Below are positions 8,983-17,974 of a stretch of 64,000 nucleotides of DNA, in pieces; the stretch's first letter is position 1, and each line of letters begins with the position of its first letter. The notes beneath the pieces are model-generated. The model was not told the DNA's origin. It ran no database searches and was given only the letters and a program-made list of their open reading frames with translations. Position numbers and translations under genes: made by a program. This DNA is from JBBQWZ01 sp038210135 (lineage in GTDB: Bacteria > Acidobacteriota > Terriglobia > Bryobacterales > Bryobacteraceae), in assembly GCA_038210135.1 (NCBI GenBank), contig JBBQWZ010000015.1, positions 44,331-108,330 of the forward strand, given 5' to 3'.

Positions 8983-9346
8983 CGGTCCTGCAGGCTTTCC
9001 TTGAAATCGTTCGACGTCGTTTCGACGTCAATCCTTTAATAAAATTAAACACATCATTCATTATCTTATGGCTTGACGGAGTCCCCGATGCCCGATATAT
9101 TCGGGGCAGTTTATAGAGGATTTCTAACGTCTTGCGGATGAAACACACCGTCGTGTTCTCCTTCGGCCCGGCCATTCGGCTGGCAACTTTTTCAGTCACT
9201 TTTGACTGGAGCCTGCGTCCGCCGAAGCGGGCAAAGGTGCCGCACACTCACCGTCCGATTTTCGCCGACCGGCGCAAATCATCTCTTCCTCGCACAGCTC
9301 ATCGCATACCGGGGCGGCGCCAGCCGCTTCAAGGGGTCACAGCTTT
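8983..9346. other. 364-base intergenic region with promoter and long leader
   Basis: The first third is AT-rich compared with its surroundings. It carries the promoter at 9073-9101 and then a leader of about 235 bases before the receptor ATG. The leader contains small hairpins, for example CAGTC/GACTG around 9193-9208. I see no known riboswitch in it. A short open frame at 9132-9350 runs out of frame into the receptor and is not convincing. Confidence 0.6.
9073..9106 (+). promoter_or_regulatory. Sigma70-type promoter with palindromic operator
   Basis: TTGACG (9073-9078) and TATATT (9096-9101) are separated by exactly 17 bases, a near-consensus vegetative promoter. A perfect 5-5-5 palindrome, CCCGA-TATAT-TCGGG (9091-9105), covers the -10 box, so a repressor dimer bound there would block it. 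It most likely drives the Oar receptor that starts at 9347. Confidence 0.7.
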
Positions 9347-12300
9347 ATGAAGTTTCTTCTCACGTTTGTTCTGCTCACCGCAACGGCATTCTCACAGGAA
9401 TTCCGCGGAACATTGAGCGGTATTGTCACGGACCAGGCGGGCGCCCTGATTCCCGGGGCAAGCATCGTCGCTACGCAAACCGCGACGGGAACCAAATCGC
9501 AGACGGTATCCGATTCGACGGGGCAATATACGATTCCGTTCGTGTTGCCGGGCGATTATGACATCGCGGTGAAGATGCCGGGTTTCAAGGCAACGGTACG
9601 CAAGAACATTCACGTGGGATCGGGCGACCACCCGGTGGTGGATGTCCAGCTGAACGTCGGCGACACGTCGCAATCGATCGAAGTGACGGCGGACGTATCG
9701 TTGATCAATTCTGAAAACGCATCCGTCGGCGGCGAGATCTCGACGAAAGAAGTGGAGAATTTGCCGCTGAACGGCCGCACTCCGCTGGTGCTGGCATCGC
9801 TCTCGATCGGCGTTCTCGCCACCGGACAGCCTTCGCTGATCCATCCCTTCGACAGCGGCGCGGCGGCGGGCTGGAGTATCGGCGGATCGCCTTCGCAGTC
9901 CAACGAAATTTTTGTGGATGGCTCGCCTGACGCCACCTGGGACGGCCGCCTGGCATACAGCCCGCCCACCGATGCGGTGCAGGAAGTTCGCGTGAAGGCC
10001 TTCGATTCGGACGCCGCATTCGGCCATACGGGCGGCGGCACGTTGAACCAGGTGCTAAAGGCGGGCACGAATCAGATTCACGGATCGGCGTGGGAATTCA
10101 ATCAGCCGAACACGCTGATCGCGAATAATTTCTTCAACAACAAAGCCGGCCTCGGCAATCCGGTAACGCATTACAACCAGTACGGCTTGACGGCGGGCGG
10201 GCCGATTTTCGTTCCTAAGTTATTTGACGGCCGCAATCGCCTGTTTTGGTTTACGGCTTGGGAGGGCTTGCGCGATAGCCAGCCGAATACGACGTTTCTG
10301 AGCGTGGCGACCGATGCCCAACGCCGCGGCCAGTTTTCGGACTTGCTAAAGCTGGGCTCACAGTATCAGCTCTACAATCCGTTCACGGCGACTCTGAACG
10401 GCACCGTCGTTACGCGTCAGCCGTATAACGGAAACATCATTCCTTCCTCGCAATTCAGCCCCATTGCGGCAGCCTACCTGAAGTACATGCCGCTGCCGAA
10501 CCTCGCTGGCACCGCCGGCGGACTGAACAATTACGGCAGCACCGCCTCGACGCCCGATACCTATGACAACCAGTTGGGGCGGGTGGATTTCAATGCGACC
10601 GATCGCGACCGGATGTTCTTCAACGTTCGCCACACGGATTACCGCCAGACCAAGAACAACTATTTCGGCAACATCGCGACCGGCTCGATTCTGACGCGCG
10701 CAAATTGGGGCCTGAGCTTCGACAACGTGTACACGATCAATCCGACCAACGTCGTCGATGTGCGCCTGAACTTCACGCGGATGGCCGAGGCGCATCCTTC
10801 CCCGAGCGCGGGCTTCGATGCCACGGCGGCTGGTTTTCCGGCATATATCGCGGGGAGTTCGCAATATCCTCAACTGCCGAATATCGGGTTCGCCACGAAC
10901 ACCGCGTTCACGACCATGGGCAGCAACGCGGCGGATCAATTGCCTTCGCAGTCGCTGCAATTGTTCGCCACCTGGGTGACGATCAAAGGCAATCACACTC
11001 TCAAGGCGGGTGTGGACGTCCGTCAATACAACCTGAACACGATCAGCTACGCGAATTCGGCGGGCGCATTTTCATTCAACGCCAATAGTTGGGTGCGCGC
11101 TACGAGCAGTGCGTCGACCGCTGTCGTGCAGGGCCAGGACTTCGCGGAATTTCTGCTCGGCTTGCCGACGAGCGGATCGTACGACCTCAATACGTCGGCT
11201 GCTTACTACCAGAAATACGCAGCGGTTTTTGTGCAGGACGACTGGCGGATCCGACGCAACCTGACGATCAACCTGGGCGCGCGATTCGATTACGATGCTC
11301 CCTATCACGAGAAATACGATCGGACAGTAAACGGCTTCGACCAGTCCACGGCAAACCCGCTGTCCGCGGCTGCGATCGCGGCATACAATGCCAAACCGAT
11401 CGCGCAGATTCCAGTCGGAGCTTTCCAGGTTCCGGGCGGACTGACGTTCTCGAAAGACGGTTCGGTGTACCAGCAGAATTCGCACATCATCAGCCCGCGC
11501 GTGGGTTTCGCGTGGACGCCAGCGAAACTGAAAGGCAACACCGTCATTCGCGGTGGATTCGCGATGTTCGTGCAACCGATCGTGATCAGCCAGATGGCGA
11601 TCACCGGGGCGTATTCGACGAAACCGATTCTGCAGCAGTATGGATTCAGCCAGACCACCGCGCTGGTTCAGCCGAGCAACTTCCTGAGCCCGAGCGCGAC
11701 GCTGAGCAATCCGTTCCCGGCTGGCATCAAGGCACCGGCAGGCGATTCCGCGGGGCTTGCGACGTTCGCAGGGCAGACGGTGCAGTTCATTCAGCCGCAG
11801 GATCGCGATCCGTATTCCTTGCGCTGGAATTTCGGGTTTCAGCATACGTTTACAGCGAGCACGATCCTCGAGGTCGTCTATATGGGCAACCACGGCGTCC
11901 ATCTGCCGATCTTCGTGACGCAGGAAAACGGGATTCCGCGTCCATATCTGAGCACACAAGCGACGCGCGATCAGGCGGTGATCACGGCGCTGACGGCGAG
12001 CGTCTCGAATCCATTCTCCGGCCTCGCGACATCACAGAATTCGACGTCGGCCACGGTCTCTCAGCTGCTGGCTCGCTTCCCGCAATTCCCGGTGGGAACG
12101 GGCAGCGGCAGCAGTGGCGTGATCCTGTTGAACAATCCGGCGGGCAGCTCGTATTTCCAGAGCGTCAACGTCCGCCTGCAGAAACGTTTCTCCGGCGGGC
12201 TGACGTTTATCGGCAACTATATTCGGTCGAATTTGATTGAACGGATGACCTGGTTAAACGATACGGATCTCACTCCAGAGAAGCGGATTTCGCCGTTCGA

Positions 12301-12844
12301 CCACCCCAACCGCTTCGTATTTGCGACTACCTATGAGCTGCCGTTCGGCCGCGGCAAGCATTTCAGCACGTCGTCCCGTTTGGTTGACATCGCCATCGGC
12401 GGATGGGGCATCAACAGCATCTATACGTATCAGACGGGCGCGCCGATTTCGTGGGTGAACGGCAGCACGAACAGCCCAGGCGACTACGTTTACTATGGGG
12501 GCGACCTGGCGCTAAACAATCGGAACACGAATAGCGGCGCGTTCAATACGGCGCCGTTCGCGACGAAGGCCGCGGACCAATTCCAGTTCCACATCCGGAC
12601 CTTCTCGACTACGTTCCCCAACCTGCGACAGGACGGCATTAACGAATGGAGCCCGTCGGTCACGAAGCGGGTTGCGATCCGCGAGAAGATGGCGCTGCAG
12701 CTTCGCTGTGAAGCGTATAACGTCCTGAATCACCCTGTATTCGCGGCTCCGAACACGACGGCGACGAACGCGGCGTTCGGCACGATTACGGCGCAGGCGA
12801 ATCGTACCCGCACGATCCAGATCGGCGCCAGGTTCATTTTCTGA
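9347..12844 (+). CDS. Oar-type TonB-dependent receptor with carboxypeptidase-regulatory-like domain (copy 1)
   Basis: 1165 residues. A signal peptide (MKFLLTFVLLTATAFSQ) leads to a carboxypeptidase-regulatory-like beta-sandwich (about 20-105; GTLSGIVTDQAGALIPGASI). A plug region with VENLPLNGRTPLVLASL and then a very long beta-barrel follow, ending in IQIGARFIF with a terminal Phe as outer-membrane sorting signal. Such proteins are expanded in Acidobacteriota and are thought to import polymers or oligomers, or to act in adhesion. No SusD-like partner is present. The start follows an AAGGGG ribosome site. Transcription probably begins at the promoter near 9100. Confidence 0.88.
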   Translation: MKFLLTFVLLTATAFSQEFRGTLSGIVTDQAGALIPGASIVATQTATGTKSQTVSDSTGQYTIPFVLPGDYDIAVKMPGFKATVRKNIHVGSGDHPVVDVQLNVGDTSQSIEVTADVSLINSENASVGGEISTKEVENLPLNGRTPLVLASLSIGVLATGQPSLIHPFDSGAAAGWSIGGSPSQSNEIFVDGSPDATWDGRLAYSPPTDAVQEVRVKAFDSDAAFGHTGGGTLNQVLKAGTNQIHGSAWEFNQPNTLIANNFFNNKAGLGNPVTHYNQYGLTAGGPIFVPKLFDGRNRLFWFTAWEGLRDSQPNTTFLSVATDAQRRGQFSDLLKLGSQYQLYNPFTATLNGTVVTRQPYNGNIIPSSQFSPIAAAYLKYMPLPNLAGTAGGLNNYGSTASTPDTYDNQLGRVDFNATDRDRMFFNVRHTDYRQTKNNYFGNIATGSILTRANWGLSFDNVYTINPTNVVDVRLNFTRMAEAHPSPSAGFDATAAGFPAYIAGSSQYPQLPNIGFATNTAFTTMGSNAADQLPSQSLQLFATWVTIKGNHTLKAGVDVRQYNLNTISYANSAGAFSFNANSWVRATSSASTAVVQGQDFAEFLLGLPTSGSYDLNTSAAYYQKYAAVFVQDDWRIRRNLTINLGARFDYDAPYHEKYDRTVNGFDQSTANPLSAAAIAAYNAKPIAQIPVGAFQVPGGLTFSKDGSVYQQNSHIISPRVGFAWTPAKLKGNTVIRGGFAMFVQPIVISQMAITGAYSTKPILQQYGFSQTTALVQPSNFLSPSATLSNPFPAGIKAPAGDSAGLATFAGQTVQFIQPQDRDPYSLRWNFGFQHTFTASTILEVVYMGNHGVHLPIFVTQENGIPRPYLSTQATRDQAVITALTASVSNPFSGLATSQNSTSATVSQLLARFPQFPVGTGSGSSGVILLNNPAGSSYFQSVNVRLQKRFSGGLTFIGNYIRSNLIERMTWLNDTDLTPEKRISPFDHPNRFVFATTYELPFGRGKHFSTSSRLVDIAIGGWGINSIYTYQTGAPISWVNGSTNSPGDYVYYGGDLALNNRNTNSGAFNTAPFATKAADQFQFHIRTFSTTFPNLRQDGINEWSPSVTKRVAIREKMALQLRCEAYNVLNHPVFAAPNTTATNAAFGTITAQANRTRTIQIGARFIF

Positions 12845-13001
12845 TGGCCGAGTTGATGGCTCTTTGCATCGCCACGTCGCGGCCATGACGGACTCAAGAA
12901 ATACGAGCGTCGAAATGGATACGGCTGGTACGGCGACCGGCCCGCACAGCTGCTGAGCCGCGAGTATCCCGCGTGGGTCGCCGCGCAATCACGCCGCTAA
13001 T

Positions 13002-14129
13002 TTATTTCGCTCGCAACGCCGCGTCCAGATCCTCCATCAGGTCGTCTGGATGCTCGAGGCCGACGGACAAGCGCAACAGGTTCTGGGGCGTCTTCGAGGT
13101 CGGACCTTCGACCGACGCACGATGCTCGATCAAGCTGTGGGTGCCGCCCAGGCTGGTTGCGCGGATGAATACGCGGACGCTGGCGGCCACCTTGACCGCT
13201 TCGGCGCGACCGCCCTTGACGAGGATCGACAGCATGCCGCCGAAGCCGCCGTGCATCTGGCGTGCAGCGGCGGCGTGGCCGGGATGTTCCGCAAGACCGG
13301 GGTAATAAACCTTTTCGATCAGCGGATGCGCCTGCAGATAATCCGCGAGAATGCGCGCGTGCTCCGAGTGTGCACGTACGCGGTAGGCGAGGGTATCGAC
13401 GCCGCGCAGCGCGAGCCAGCAGTCGAACGGCGAGGGAACCGCGCCGCCATATTTCTGCGATTTACTGACACGCTCGAACAGGTAGCTGTCGTGCTTGGTC
13501 ACCAGAATTCCGCCGACGACGTCGCTGTGACCTCCGATGTACTTGGTGGTCGAGTGCATGACGAGATCGACGCCGTGATCGAGCGGGCGCTGAAGCACAG
13601 GACTGGCGAAGGTTCCATCGCAAAGGCTGATAGCCTTCGCTTCGCGCGCGATCGCGGATACGGCGGCCAGGTCGGTGATCTTAAGCAATGGATTCGACGG
13701 CGACTCCATCCACACGAGACGCGTCGTAGGCCGGATCGCGGCGCGGACGGCGTCGAGGTTGGTCATATCCACGTAATCGATAACAAGTCCGGCGTGTGCG
13801 AAGACGTCGCCGATGACTTTGCGGAGGGCCCAATACGCGTCGTCCGGAACGATGACGTGATCGCCGGGCTGCAAGCCTTGCAGAACGGCAGTCGCCACGG
13901 CAAGGCCGGATGCAAAGGCCAGTCCTTCCTTTCCGCCTTCGAGCACGGCGAGACAAGTTTCGAGCGCCTTGCGGTTGGGGTTGTTATCGCGCGAGTAACT
14001 GAAGCCGCTGGTGTACTCGCCATCGGGATCGCGCTCGAAGGTGCTCGACAGATGGATCGGCTGCGCGACAGCTTTCGTCAGCGGGTCGACGTGGCGGCCG
14101 CTATGAATCGCCAGAGTTTCGAATTTCAC
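13002..14129 (-). CDS. PLP-dependent trans-sulfuration enzyme (cystathionine gamma-synthase/lyase family)
   Basis: 375 residues from a GTG at 14129, the point where the family N terminus (KFETLAIHSG) begins; the open frame further upstream is the opposite strand of oxyR. Family marks are FSYSRDNNPNRKALE near 45-60 and Lys196 in HSTTKYIGGHSD, which would form the internal aldimine with pyridoxal phosphate. The RATSLGGTHSLIEHRAS segment near the C terminus closes the active site. Members make or split cystathionine or related thioethers; synthase and lyase cannot be told apart by eye. It is divergent from oxyR across 150 bases, which hints at linked control of sulfur amino acids and oxidative stress. 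Confidence 0.85.
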   Translation of the reverse strand: MKFETLAIHSGRHVDPLTKAVAQPIHLSSTFERDPDGEYTSGFSYSRDNNPNRKALETCLAVLEGGKEGLAFASGLAVATAVLQGLQPGDHVIVPDDAYWALRKVIGDVFAHAGLVIDYVDMTNLDAVRAAIRPTTRLVWMESPSNPLLKITDLAAVSAIAREAKAISLCDGTFASPVLQRPLDHGVDLVMHSTTKYIGGHSDVVGGILVTKHDSYLFERVSKSQKYGGAVPSPFDCWLALRGVDTLAYRVRAHSEHARILADYLQAHPLIEKVYYPGLAEHPGHAAAARQMHGGFGGMLSILVKGGRAEAVKVAASVRVFIRATSLGGTHSLIEHRASVEGPTSKTPQNLLRLSVGLEHPDDLMEDLDAALRAK

Positions 14130-14279
14130 GGGGTCAGTGTAGCAACTGCGAAGGCCCCCGCCCCAGGCGACGGGACGAACCGCCCATCCGCGGCGAACGG
14201 AAACGGGTCGCGCGTCGGGCTCGCCGACGGTCTGAATCCGCACCGCGATAAGAGGGAAACCGCTACAGTCAAAGTACAG

Positions 14280-15203
14280 ATGGAACTCCATCAGCTCCGC
14301 TATTTCCTGGCCGTCGCGCGCGCCGGGAGCTTCGTCCGCGCTGCCGAGGAAGAGGGTGTGGCCCAGCCTTCGCTCTCGCAACAGATCAAGAAACTCGAAA
14401 CGGAATTGGGCGTTCCGCTGCTCGACCGGCTTGGGCGCTCCGTCCGCCTGACTCGTTACGGCGAGGCTTTGCGACCTGAAGCGGAAGCCATCTTGCGCCA
14501 GATGCGCATTGCGCGCAAGACGCTCGATTCGCTGCAGGCCGAGGATCAAGGCGTACTCGTCGCGGGAGTGATCCCGACAATCCTGCCGTACTCGATGATC
14601 GACGTGTTCGCGCGCTACCGCGCGCTCTATCCGAAGGTTGACCTCGACATCCGCGAGTTGACGACGGAGCGGATCGTGGACGGCCTGCGTGCCGGCGACC
14701 TGGATGTGGCGATCGTGGCGCTGCCGATCCGGCACAGCGAGATCGTGTGCAGTGAATTGTTTCGCGAGCCCCTGGTCGCCGCGATTCCGCCCACTCATCC
14801 ATTGGCGAAAGAGAAGATTATCGACCTATCATGCCTCACCGAAGAGCGGATGCTCTTGCTGCGCGAAGGCCACTGCTTGCGCGACGAGGTGCTGACGACG
14901 TGCAGCCGCGCGAACGCGCAGTTCGTCAATACGTTCGAGAGCGACCATCTTTCGAGCATTTTCGCGATGGTGGCGGGCGGCTTCGGAATCAGTTTAGTGC
15001 CCGAGCTGGCGGCGCGGCGTGAGACCGGCTGCGTCATTCTTCCGATTCAGCCGAAGGCGTTCCGCCGGGTGGGGTATGCGCTGGCGGCGGGCCACTGCTC
15101 GCTGCCTGTCCAGAAACATTTTGTGAAGTTTCTGCGGAGTTGGCGGTGGCCGCTCGATGCGGGATCAAGTAACGGCAGGCGGCGCGGCGGGCGTTCCGCG
15201 TAG
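14280..15203 (+). CDS. oxyR: OxyR-like LysR-family regulator
   Basis: 307 residues. An N-terminal LysR winged helix-turn-helix (QLRYFLAVARAGSFVRAAEE to about 60) precedes a periplasmic-binding-protein-like effector domain. The segment GHCLRDEVLTTC puts cysteines at exactly residues 199 and 208, the same numbers as the redox pair of Escherichia coli OxyR. This strongly suggests peroxide sensing by disulfide formation. The open frame begins far upstream, but ATG 14280 starts the domain as expected. It is divergent from the trans-sulfuration gene and its 3' end overlaps the convergent UvrC-like gene by 39 bases. No catalase or ahpC is in view. Confidence 0.85.
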   Translation: MELHQLRYFLAVARAGSFVRAAEEEGVAQPSLSQQIKKLETELGVPLLDRLGRSVRLTRYGEALRPEAEAILRQMRIARKTLDSLQAEDQGVLVAGVIPTILPYSMIDVFARYRALYPKVDLDIRELTTERIVDGLRAGDLDVAIVALPIRHSEIVCSELFREPLVAAIPPTHPLAKEKIIDLSCLTEERMLLLREGHCLRDEVLTTCSRANAQFVNTFESDHLSSIFAMVAGGFGISLVPELAARRETGCVILPIQPKAFRRVGYALAAGHCSLPVQKHFVKFLRSWRWPLDAGSSNGRRRGGRSA

Positions 15204-16340
15204 GTCCTTGGCGACGCGCGCGATGGCGTTCACGAGCTTGCGGTACGGAATCTTTTCGAACCGATCGAACGACAGCCATTCGCCGTCGCGCCAGCTGGCG
15301 TAATACCAACGAGCGAGCAGCGCGATGTGCTCTTCGCGATCTCCCTCTGGTTTCGGAAGGTCTTTGAGAATCTCACGCACACGCGCATCCATGGAGGCGG
15401 GCAGACTGATCTGCCCATCACTCGCAACGGGAGCGAGCTCGAAGCGAACGGGCTTCAACCAACAGCCTTCGGCAAGGAAGCGCAGGTCCACGGCGCCGAT
15501 GGCCGACCCGGGCGCGGTGTAGTCGAGGACCGGCGTGATGGCGACGCCGTACAGGCGGGTCAATTCGGTGCTGAGTTCGTCACGCAGTTTGAGGACCTGC
15601 TCCACGCGCTCGTGACGCTTGTGATGGCGGGCGGCGTCTTCAAATTCCATTTCGGCGCTGGCGCGCTCGCGCGACGCGCTGATCCCATCGAGCAGCGATG
15701 TGCCGCCGGTTCGCAGAAAGGCGGCCACGCGTGCGACTTCGGTCGCGTACTCGGCTGCACTGACGACTTGCTGGCAAGGTCTGGCGCAGAGATTCATCTC
15801 GCCATAAATACAACCAGGGTGTTCGGGCGCTGGTTCCAGATTCTCCTGGCAGCGCCGGATCTGAAACAGGTCGAGGAACTGCGCGTTGAATTCCTCGGCG
15901 GCAGCCCGAGTGCGAAAGGGACCGTAGTAAATTCCATTTCCGCCGCCAATCCGCGATGTCACGAGCGTGCGCGGAAAAGCGTTCGAAAGAGTCAGCTTGA
16001 CGAACGACGCGGGGCGAATCTTGGCGATCTTCCGGTAGGATTCGGGAAAGTGTTCGAGCGCGAGTTCGTAGAGGGTCAGCGAGCCTTCGAGCTTGGAAGA
16101 GACGGGCCAGTATTCGATTCGCTCGGCGACGTCACGCAGGTTGAGCATGCGGCTGGGCTGGATTCGGGGAGCGAGCAGGCGGGCGACGCGACGGCGCAAC
16201 AGGTCGGTGCGCGCGAGGTAGGGACGGCCTTGTTGGCCATCGACCGCGTGAGGCCAAATCAGAAAGACAGCTGGAATTTGAGGGAGATCTTGGTAGCGGT
16301 CGGGAGCGCAAAGGACGGGGGAGATCGACGAAAGCTTCAT
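15165..16340 (-). CDS. UvrC-like protein lacking the C-terminal nuclease domain
   Basis: 391 residues against about 600 for UvrC. The order matches the UvrC N-terminal half: a GIY-YIG-like region (LPQIPAVFLIW...GRPYLART...RRRVARLL, about 19-57), the YYGPFRTRAAAEEF segment, a Cys-rich stretch (RRCQENLEPAPEHPGCIYG...CARPCQQ) and a UVR motif (EMEFEDAARHHKRHERVEQ). The GIY-YIG core is degenerate: the family Tyr of GVY is Phe in AVF, and YVG is YLA. The RNase H-like endonuclease and helix-hairpin-helix domains are missing. It is probably a DNA-binding relative of UvrC or Cho, with doubtful 3' nuclease activity. It shares 39 bases with oxyR at the 3' end. Confidence 0.75.
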   Translation of the reverse strand: MKLSSISPVLCAPDRYQDLPQIPAVFLIWPHAVDGQQGRPYLARTDLLRRRVARLLAPRIQPSRMLNLRDVAERIEYWPVSSKLEGSLTLYELALEHFPESYRKIAKIRPASFVKLTLSNAFPRTLVTSRIGGGNGIYYGPFRTRAAAEEFNAQFLDLFQIRRCQENLEPAPEHPGCIYGEMNLCARPCQQVVSAAEYATEVARVAAFLRTGGTSLLDGISASRERASAEMEFEDAARHHKRHERVEQVLKLRDELSTELTRLYGVAITPVLDYTAPGSAIGAVDLRFLAEGCWLKPVRFELAPVASDGQISLPASMDARVREILKDLPKPEGDREEHIALLARWYYASWRDGEWLSFDRFEKIPYRKLVNAIARVAKDLRGTPAAPPAVT

Positions 16341-16437
16341 CGGAATCCGAGCGGAGGAAGGCCTGATGAGTCGGGGTCAAAACCCGGTCGTTCCTCTCCC
16401 TTACGGTCGGGGTTCAATCCAGGTTTGAAATTTCGTA

Positions 16438-16460
16438 AGCGCGGCCCTGCAGGCCGCGCT
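16438..16460. terminator. Strong GC hairpin between UvrC-like and small basic gene
   Basis: A perfect 9-bp stem (AGCGCGGCC with GGCCGCGCT) has a 5-base loop. There is no clean T-tract on either side, so it may be a terminator, an mRNA-stabilising hairpin or a repetitive palindrome. A degenerate copy of the dispersed CCTTACGGTCGGGGTTC repeat lies just upstream at about 16389-16420. Confidence 0.45.
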
Positions 16461-16473
16461 CATGAAAGATGAG

Positions 16474-16617
16474 TTACTTCTTAGCTTCGGTAGCGGGCGC
16501 TGCCGGAGGGGCCGCGGCTTCGAGCTGCTTCTTGAAATCGCGCATTTTCGCGCGGTTGCGGATCTTCTTCTTGCGCAGGCGGTGATGACGCGAGGAGTCG
16601 CCTCTGAGTGCTGACAT
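16474..16617 (-). CDS. Small highly basic protein, 47 residues
   Basis: Reading the minus strand gives a 47-codon frame beginning MSALRGDSSRHHRLRKKK and ending in TEAKK. The N-terminal two thirds are very rich in Arg/Lys/His (RHHRLRKKKIRNRAKMRDFK); the tail is Ala/Pro-rich. The ribosome site is excellent: AGGAG eight bases before the ATG. The composition resembles small ribosome- or nucleic-acid-binding proteins, but I do not recognise the family. Good codon use, a strong ribosome site and its own intergenic space argue that it is real. Confidence 0.7.
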   Translation of the reverse strand: MSALRGDSSRHHRLRKKKIRNRAKMRDFKKQLEAAAPPAAPATEAKK

Positions 16618-16825
16618 GTTGTGGCTCCTGAAATAAATTGCTAAGAAAAACGCTATTCAGGAAGCCGGTCTTAGTCTAGCGGCCTGAAAGAGCTAGGCCG
16701 GGTGGGGCGCTGCTCTTTTAATAGAATACGCTATTCCTTCGGTCGCTGCTATGAACTGTGCGCGATACCGACTTCGGCAAAAGAAACAGGGCGTTCCAGT
16801 GCTGGTTCTTAATCGCTCCAGGAAC

Positions 16826-17851
16826 TTAGCGCGACGTGCTACTGGCTTTGACGTAAGACGGCTTCACCGCGCTACCTGTCCGGCATTCGGTGGCGTAAGC
16901 CGCGTAGGAATCCGCATTGTGGAGACGCTTGTCCGCGTTGAGCGCGGCGATGGTCGAATCCGTAAACCAGCCGCGCCCGTTGTCAACGATTCCGCTGCCG
17001 CCGGGAAATCCGACGAAGTGCGCCATCTCGTGGAGCATGATGAAGGCGCAGAATTCGCTATCGGTCAGCGCGAAGAATGCACGGCGTCCCAGGTAGATAC
17101 GCCCTTCGTCGAGCTTCAGCTTCTCGTTGATTTCGCCTTGATGGAAAAAACCGTTGGTGAAGGTGAACGCGATGCGCGGATCGCCGGTCGGATCCATTTC
17201 GAACGCGCCCGCGCCGAGAGCCCCGGGCATCACCAGCACGGTCGAGTACATATTGAAGACCTTGACGATATTCTGAATCGTAGAGTCGCGATCCGGGCCA
17301 CCGGGCCGATCGAGGGCGAAATGGCGGTTCAGGCGATCGTTCGCGGCCGCCTGGCCGAAATCGAGACCACCCACCGGCGTAAGGGCCGTCAGCGCGCTCA
17401 CGGTGGCGGTCCGCACCGCGGTGCGGACCAAATCCAGGTGCGAGGTCATTTTCGTTTTGATAGCGGCCTGTTCCGCGGGATCGACGGGCAAGTTCGAAAA
17501 CAGAATCTGATTGATTCGCTGAATAGTCTGCTTGTCCGGCTCGACGAGTCCGTCGGTGCCTGAAAATCCGAATTGCTTGAACTGAAAATCGGTGATCGCC
17601 TTGTTCGTCTTGGATCCGCAAATGCCGTCCACCTTCAACTTGACGACGGGACCGCCACGGAAGGGATCAATCTTATTCAACGAATCCTGAATCGTGCGGA
17701 CATCGCCATCCTGGTTCCGCGCTTTGAAGCCGGAGCCGACGGGCAGAACGATCGAAACCAAGGTGTCGCTCGACGGGATCGTGCTCGCGACAGAGACGCT
17801 GGCCCCGCTGCGGCATACGCCGTCAAGATCCATGGATAACAGTCGAATCAT
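16826..17851 (-). CDS. M35-like zinc metalloprotease with peptidoglycan-binding-like domain
   Basis: 341 residues from ATG 17851, chosen because GGAGG lies eight bases upstream; the frame is open for ten more codons. The N-terminal third has a peptidoglycan-binding-like repeat (DVRTIQDSLNKID...VDGICGSKTNKAITDFQ). The C-terminal third has HEMAHF as a zinc site, then VDNGRGWF and HNADSYAAYATEC. This matches the M35 deuterolysin-like plan, in which the third ligand is an Asp and an NADSY-type motif follows. There is no classical signal peptide, which is odd for a wall-binding protease; export by another route or a cytoplasmic role is possible. It sits alone between the basic protein and the BNR protein. 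Confidence 0.65.
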   Translation of the reverse strand: MIRLLSMDLDGVCRSGASVSVASTIPSSDTLVSIVLPVGSGFKARNQDGDVRTIQDSLNKIDPFRGGPVVKLKVDGICGSKTNKAITDFQFKQFGFSGTDGLVEPDKQTIQRINQILFSNLPVDPAEQAAIKTKMTSHLDLVRTAVRTATVSALTALTPVGGLDFGQAAANDRLNRHFALDRPGGPDRDSTIQNIVKVFNMYSTVLVMPGALGAGAFEMDPTGDPRIAFTFTNGFFHQGEINEKLKLDEGRIYLGRRAFFALTDSEFCAFIMLHEMAHFVGFPGGSGIVDNGRGWFTDSTIAALNADKRLHNADSYAAYATECRTGSAVKPSYVKASSTSR

Positions 17852-17974
17852 TTGATTTTCCTCCGGGCGACCTCTGCTCAATTGGATACGCGCAAGTGAG
17901 CGCGAACCCGTATCAAGAGTTCATGAAACATGAGGAGCGCGGCGAGCGTGTCCGCGTTTCGCGTGATTGCGATT

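Noticed and set aside
9107..9346. Riboswitch in the long leader of the first Oar receptor
   Set aside because: No cobalamin, TPP or other known conserved core could be matched, only small generic hairpins.
13050..14279. Long open frame in phase with OxyR, extending it by 410 codons
   Set aside because: It is the opposite strand of the PLP enzyme; LysR proteins start with the helix-turn-helix, which begins exactly at ATG 14280.
14130..14798. Upstream extension of the trans-sulfuration gene
   Set aside because: It is the reverse strand of oxyR, and family similarity starts at GTG 14129.
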